From: Amphimedon queenslandica
Lineage: Eukaryota; Porifera; Demospongiae; Haplosclerida; Niphatidae
Direction: 5' to 3'
Assembly: GCF_000090795.2 (NCBI RefSeq)
Contig: NW_003546335.1
Span: 35,289 to 99,288, forward strand
Length of the DNA: 64,000 nucleotides
Shown here: piece after piece, positions 63,879 through 64,000 of the stretch
How the letters are laid out: each line of letters opens with the position of its first letter
How positions within the stretch are numbered: position 1 is the stretch's first letter
Program-made: the position numbers and the translations under genes
Notes under the pieces: model-generated
Database searches by the model: none
The model's input: only the letters and a program-made list of their open reading frames with translations
What the model was told of the DNA's origin: nothing

Positions 63879-64000
63879 GTAATGCCACTGAAAACGAATG
63901 ACCAAATAAAATTTTAATTATAGTTTTTGTTTGTGAACAAAAGTTATTAATTTATTGTTAAATTAGGATCACATTATTTAGCTCAGAGACTCTCAAATTC

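Overview
The window looks like nuclear DNA of a demosponge, most likely Amphimedon queenslandica or a close relative (inference). It is AT-rich and carries compact multi-exon genes with GT-AG introns of about 50-300 bp, a broken spongin short-chain (C4-type) collagen gene, and clear animal orthologs (LATS, NUP43, Abi, sestrin, Rab39, SLC25A11, EEF1AKMT1, NDUFAF4). I joined exons by eye from splice signals and reading-frame continuity; no transcript evidence was available.

Layout. 1-2.1 kb: a large fold-back element whose left arm is broken by a second, smaller inverted-repeat element. 2.3-8.5 kb: three tandem intronless genes for type II membrane proteins with a coiled-coil stalk and a fibrinogen-like head; a fourth copy lies at 20.3-21.3 kb. 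A LINE 3' fragment and satellite units lie between them. 8.6-12.8 kb: a 12-exon gene joining an N-terminal TIR domain, a Pro/Tyr-rich linker and three MBT repeats. 13.1-13.9 kb: an intronless zinc-ribbon/coiled-coil gene. 14.1-18.6 kb: a 17-exon gene joining a Death domain, a helical domain, a coiled coil and two TRAF-type MATH domains. 19.4-20.1 kb: the collagen pseudogene. 21.6-26.0 kb: sestrin (14 exons), divergent from an intronless Rab39 gene. 27.7-30.7 kb: two tandem secreted ML-domain (NPC2/MD-2-like) genes and a secreted beta-propeller gene. 31.0-35.8 kb: Abl interactor with a greatly enlarged polyproline region. 36.3-38.7 kb: mitochondrial oxoglutarate carrier. 39-46.7 kb: about 7 kb without a recognisable gene, full of tandem and inverted repeats. 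46.7-53.8 kb: NUP43. 54.2-56.0 kb: EEF1AKMT1, divergent from the LATS kinase (56.4-60.1 kb). 60.9-63.5 kb: NDUFAF4, divergent from an unidentified gene that runs off the right edge.

Two gene models are the strongest candidates for new biology: the TIR-MBT fusion (a possible NAD-cleaving or scaffolding TIR tied to histone-methyl-lysine readers) and the Death-coiled coil-MATH-MATH protein (a one-piece death-adaptor/TRAF). They are neighbours, next to the fibrinogen-like receptor cluster, so 2-21 kb may be an innate-recognition/signalling neighbourhood (inference). A second theme is a dispersed satellite family whose roughly 170-190 bp monomers occur in introns of five genes and in intergenic DNA across the window.
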